NCBI GenBank assembly: GCA_963666705.2
Contig: CAXXKO010000030.1
Coordinates: 234,497-298,496 of the forward strand
Length of the DNA stretch: 64,000 nucleotides
Source of the DNA: G963666705 sp963666705
GTDB lineage: Bacteria; Pseudomonadota; Alphaproteobacteria; CADEGL01
Reading direction: 5' to 3'
The notes below the pieces were generated by a model. It saw nothing but the letters and a program-made list of their open reading frames with translations. It did no database searches and was not told the DNA's origin. Shown here piece by piece: positions 63,391-64,000 of the stretch (within the stretch, counting starts at the first letter, position 1; every line of letters begins with the position of its first letter). Made by a program: the position numbers and the translations under genes.

Positions 63391-64000
63391 CCCGTTGAAA
63401 AAGGCGTCATTGACCGGGTTTCACGCCACGGCGAAGCATATCGCGGCGAAGGCGGTTTCGCCATCCTCGGAGACGATGAGGACGATCTGAACGACCAGGA
63501 CGGCTCCAGCGGGCGTAACAAGCACGAACAAGGCGCCAATTCCGCCCGCCACGGCCTCCTTCGGGGTGCCGGCGCCGATGAGTTGGCGCATCAGCAACGA
63601 TAGGTTGTGGCCGGCGACGTGAAGCAGGTATCGCTTGTGCACGTTCTCGCGGCCCCGAAGCCAGGTCCGGCGCATACCGCCGCGATCGAGGTTGTGGGCA
63701 AAGGAGCGCTCGACGATCTCGGCGCGCAGCTTGAAGGCTTCCCTGGCCACCCCCGATAACAGCCGGGTCCGGTTGTTGGTGACCGCCCGGCGAGCCGCAT
63801 CATCTCCGTGCCAGCGCGCAAAACCCTTCTGCTTGGGCTCGGAGATCCGGCTCTTCCAGGGGCCGTCGTCGAGCGCCTTCAAGACCAACCGTGAGTGGTA
63901 GCCCTTATCGGTCACACATTCGGCCGGATCTTCGGCCGTCGGCGCCACATCCACCGCCTCGAGGTTTGCCTCGGCCGCCGCCAGGGTCTTGGGAAGCGTT
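63391..64000 (-). mobile_element. IS1182-like element, partial (runs off window)
   Basis: Approximate left boundary at CCCGTTGAAAAAGGCG; the transposase gene continues beyond the window end. Confidence 0.65.
63421..64000 (-). CDS. IS1182-like transposase, C-terminal part
   Basis: The open frame enters from the window edge (LPKTLAAAEANLEAVDVAPT) and includes VTDKGYHSRLVLKALDDGPW with a DDE Asp, KSRISEPKQKGFARWHGD, and the C-terminal block ERSFAHNLDRGGMRRTWLRG then RENVHKRYLLHVAGHNLSLL with the final Glu. This matches DDE_Tnp_1-type transposases of the IS1182/IS5 superfamily. The hydrophobic tail (ALFVLVTPAGAVLVVQIVLI) looks like normal C-terminal variation. Confidence 0.8.
   Translation of the reverse strand, partial: TLPKTLAAAEANLEAVDVAPTAEDPAECVTDKGYHSRLVLKALDDGPWKSRISEPKQKGFARWHGDDAARRAVTNNRTRLLSGVAREAFKLRAEIVERSFAHNLDRGGMRRTWLRGRENVHKRYLLHVAGHNLSLLMRQLIGAGTPKEAVAGGIGALFVLVTPAGAVLVVQIVLIVSEDGETAFAAICFAVA

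Overview
The window is high-GC DNA with alphaproteobacterial-looking genes (an MlrC-type M81 peptidase, a carboxyltransferase beta subunit, an acetoacetate decarboxylase-fold protein, a ThuA/sugar ABC cluster). By my count of element lengths, more than half of the 64 kb is mobile DNA, much of it nested. I recognise IS3 (two types; one type in three copies), IS1595 (three), IS4 (three), IS630 (two), IS256 (three types plus a fragment), IS110 (two), IS21 (two plus an end remnant), IS5 (two), IS1380, an IS91-derived element, an IS1182-like end, two group II intron remnants and a MITE-like palindromic element. This load suits a genome under relaxed selection (host-associated or recently bottlenecked), but that is inference. 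I saw no rRNA, tRNA or CRISPR array.

Layout. 1-4535: a two-gene minus-strand operon (double-pass membrane protein, then a secreted protein with HEAT-like and peptidoglycan-binding-like segments), broken by IS1595 and IS3; the reading frames rejoin exactly when the elements and target duplications are removed. 4582-13169: IS4, an FAD-dependent reductase, a RAYT remnant, IS630, the Mrr restriction enzyme, a REP-like doublet, IS256 and an acetoacetate decarboxylase-family gene. 13170-25181: IS110, an SDR dehydrogenase, IS21 (its istA split by IS3), a PccB-type carboxyltransferase, MlrC, RidA and a hypothetical gene. 25426-34480: a pile-up of an IS21 end, a truncated IS3, another IS3, a group II intron split by IS256, IS630 and an IS91 derivative in which a tyrosine recombinase is fused in frame to an IS91 transposase. 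34566-44017: a truncated NmrA-like gene, a small membrane protein, a membrane LicD-type protein, IS1380 and an IS21 that carries IS1595, a nested palindrome and IS110. 44018-51679: remains of a minus-strand accessory cluster (coiled-coil membrane protein, Sel1-repeat proteins, a small HEAGH protein) shredded by IS4, IS5 and a nested IS256/IS4 pair. 51691-57481: a phage or satellite module (small terminase, Toprim protein, winged-helix-like protein, AlpA-like regulator, iteron cluster), cut by IS1595. 57527-64000: a group II intron 3' end with a complete domain V, IS256, then ThuA and a sugar ABC transporter (two permeases and a binding protein, no ATPase gene seen), ending in an IS1182-like transposase that runs off the window.

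Most notable are: (i) the two IS110 copies, whose presumed bridge-RNA region differs at only seven positions, all within 38 bp, and those differences partly track the different insertion sites; (ii) a 257-bp element with perfect 30-bp terminal inverted repeats, two internal hairpins and complementary hairpin loops; (iii) the tyrosine recombinase-IS91 transposase chimera; (iv) target duplications of 15-16 bp (IS3 type) and 23 bp (one IS1595 copy), well above the usual size for those families.
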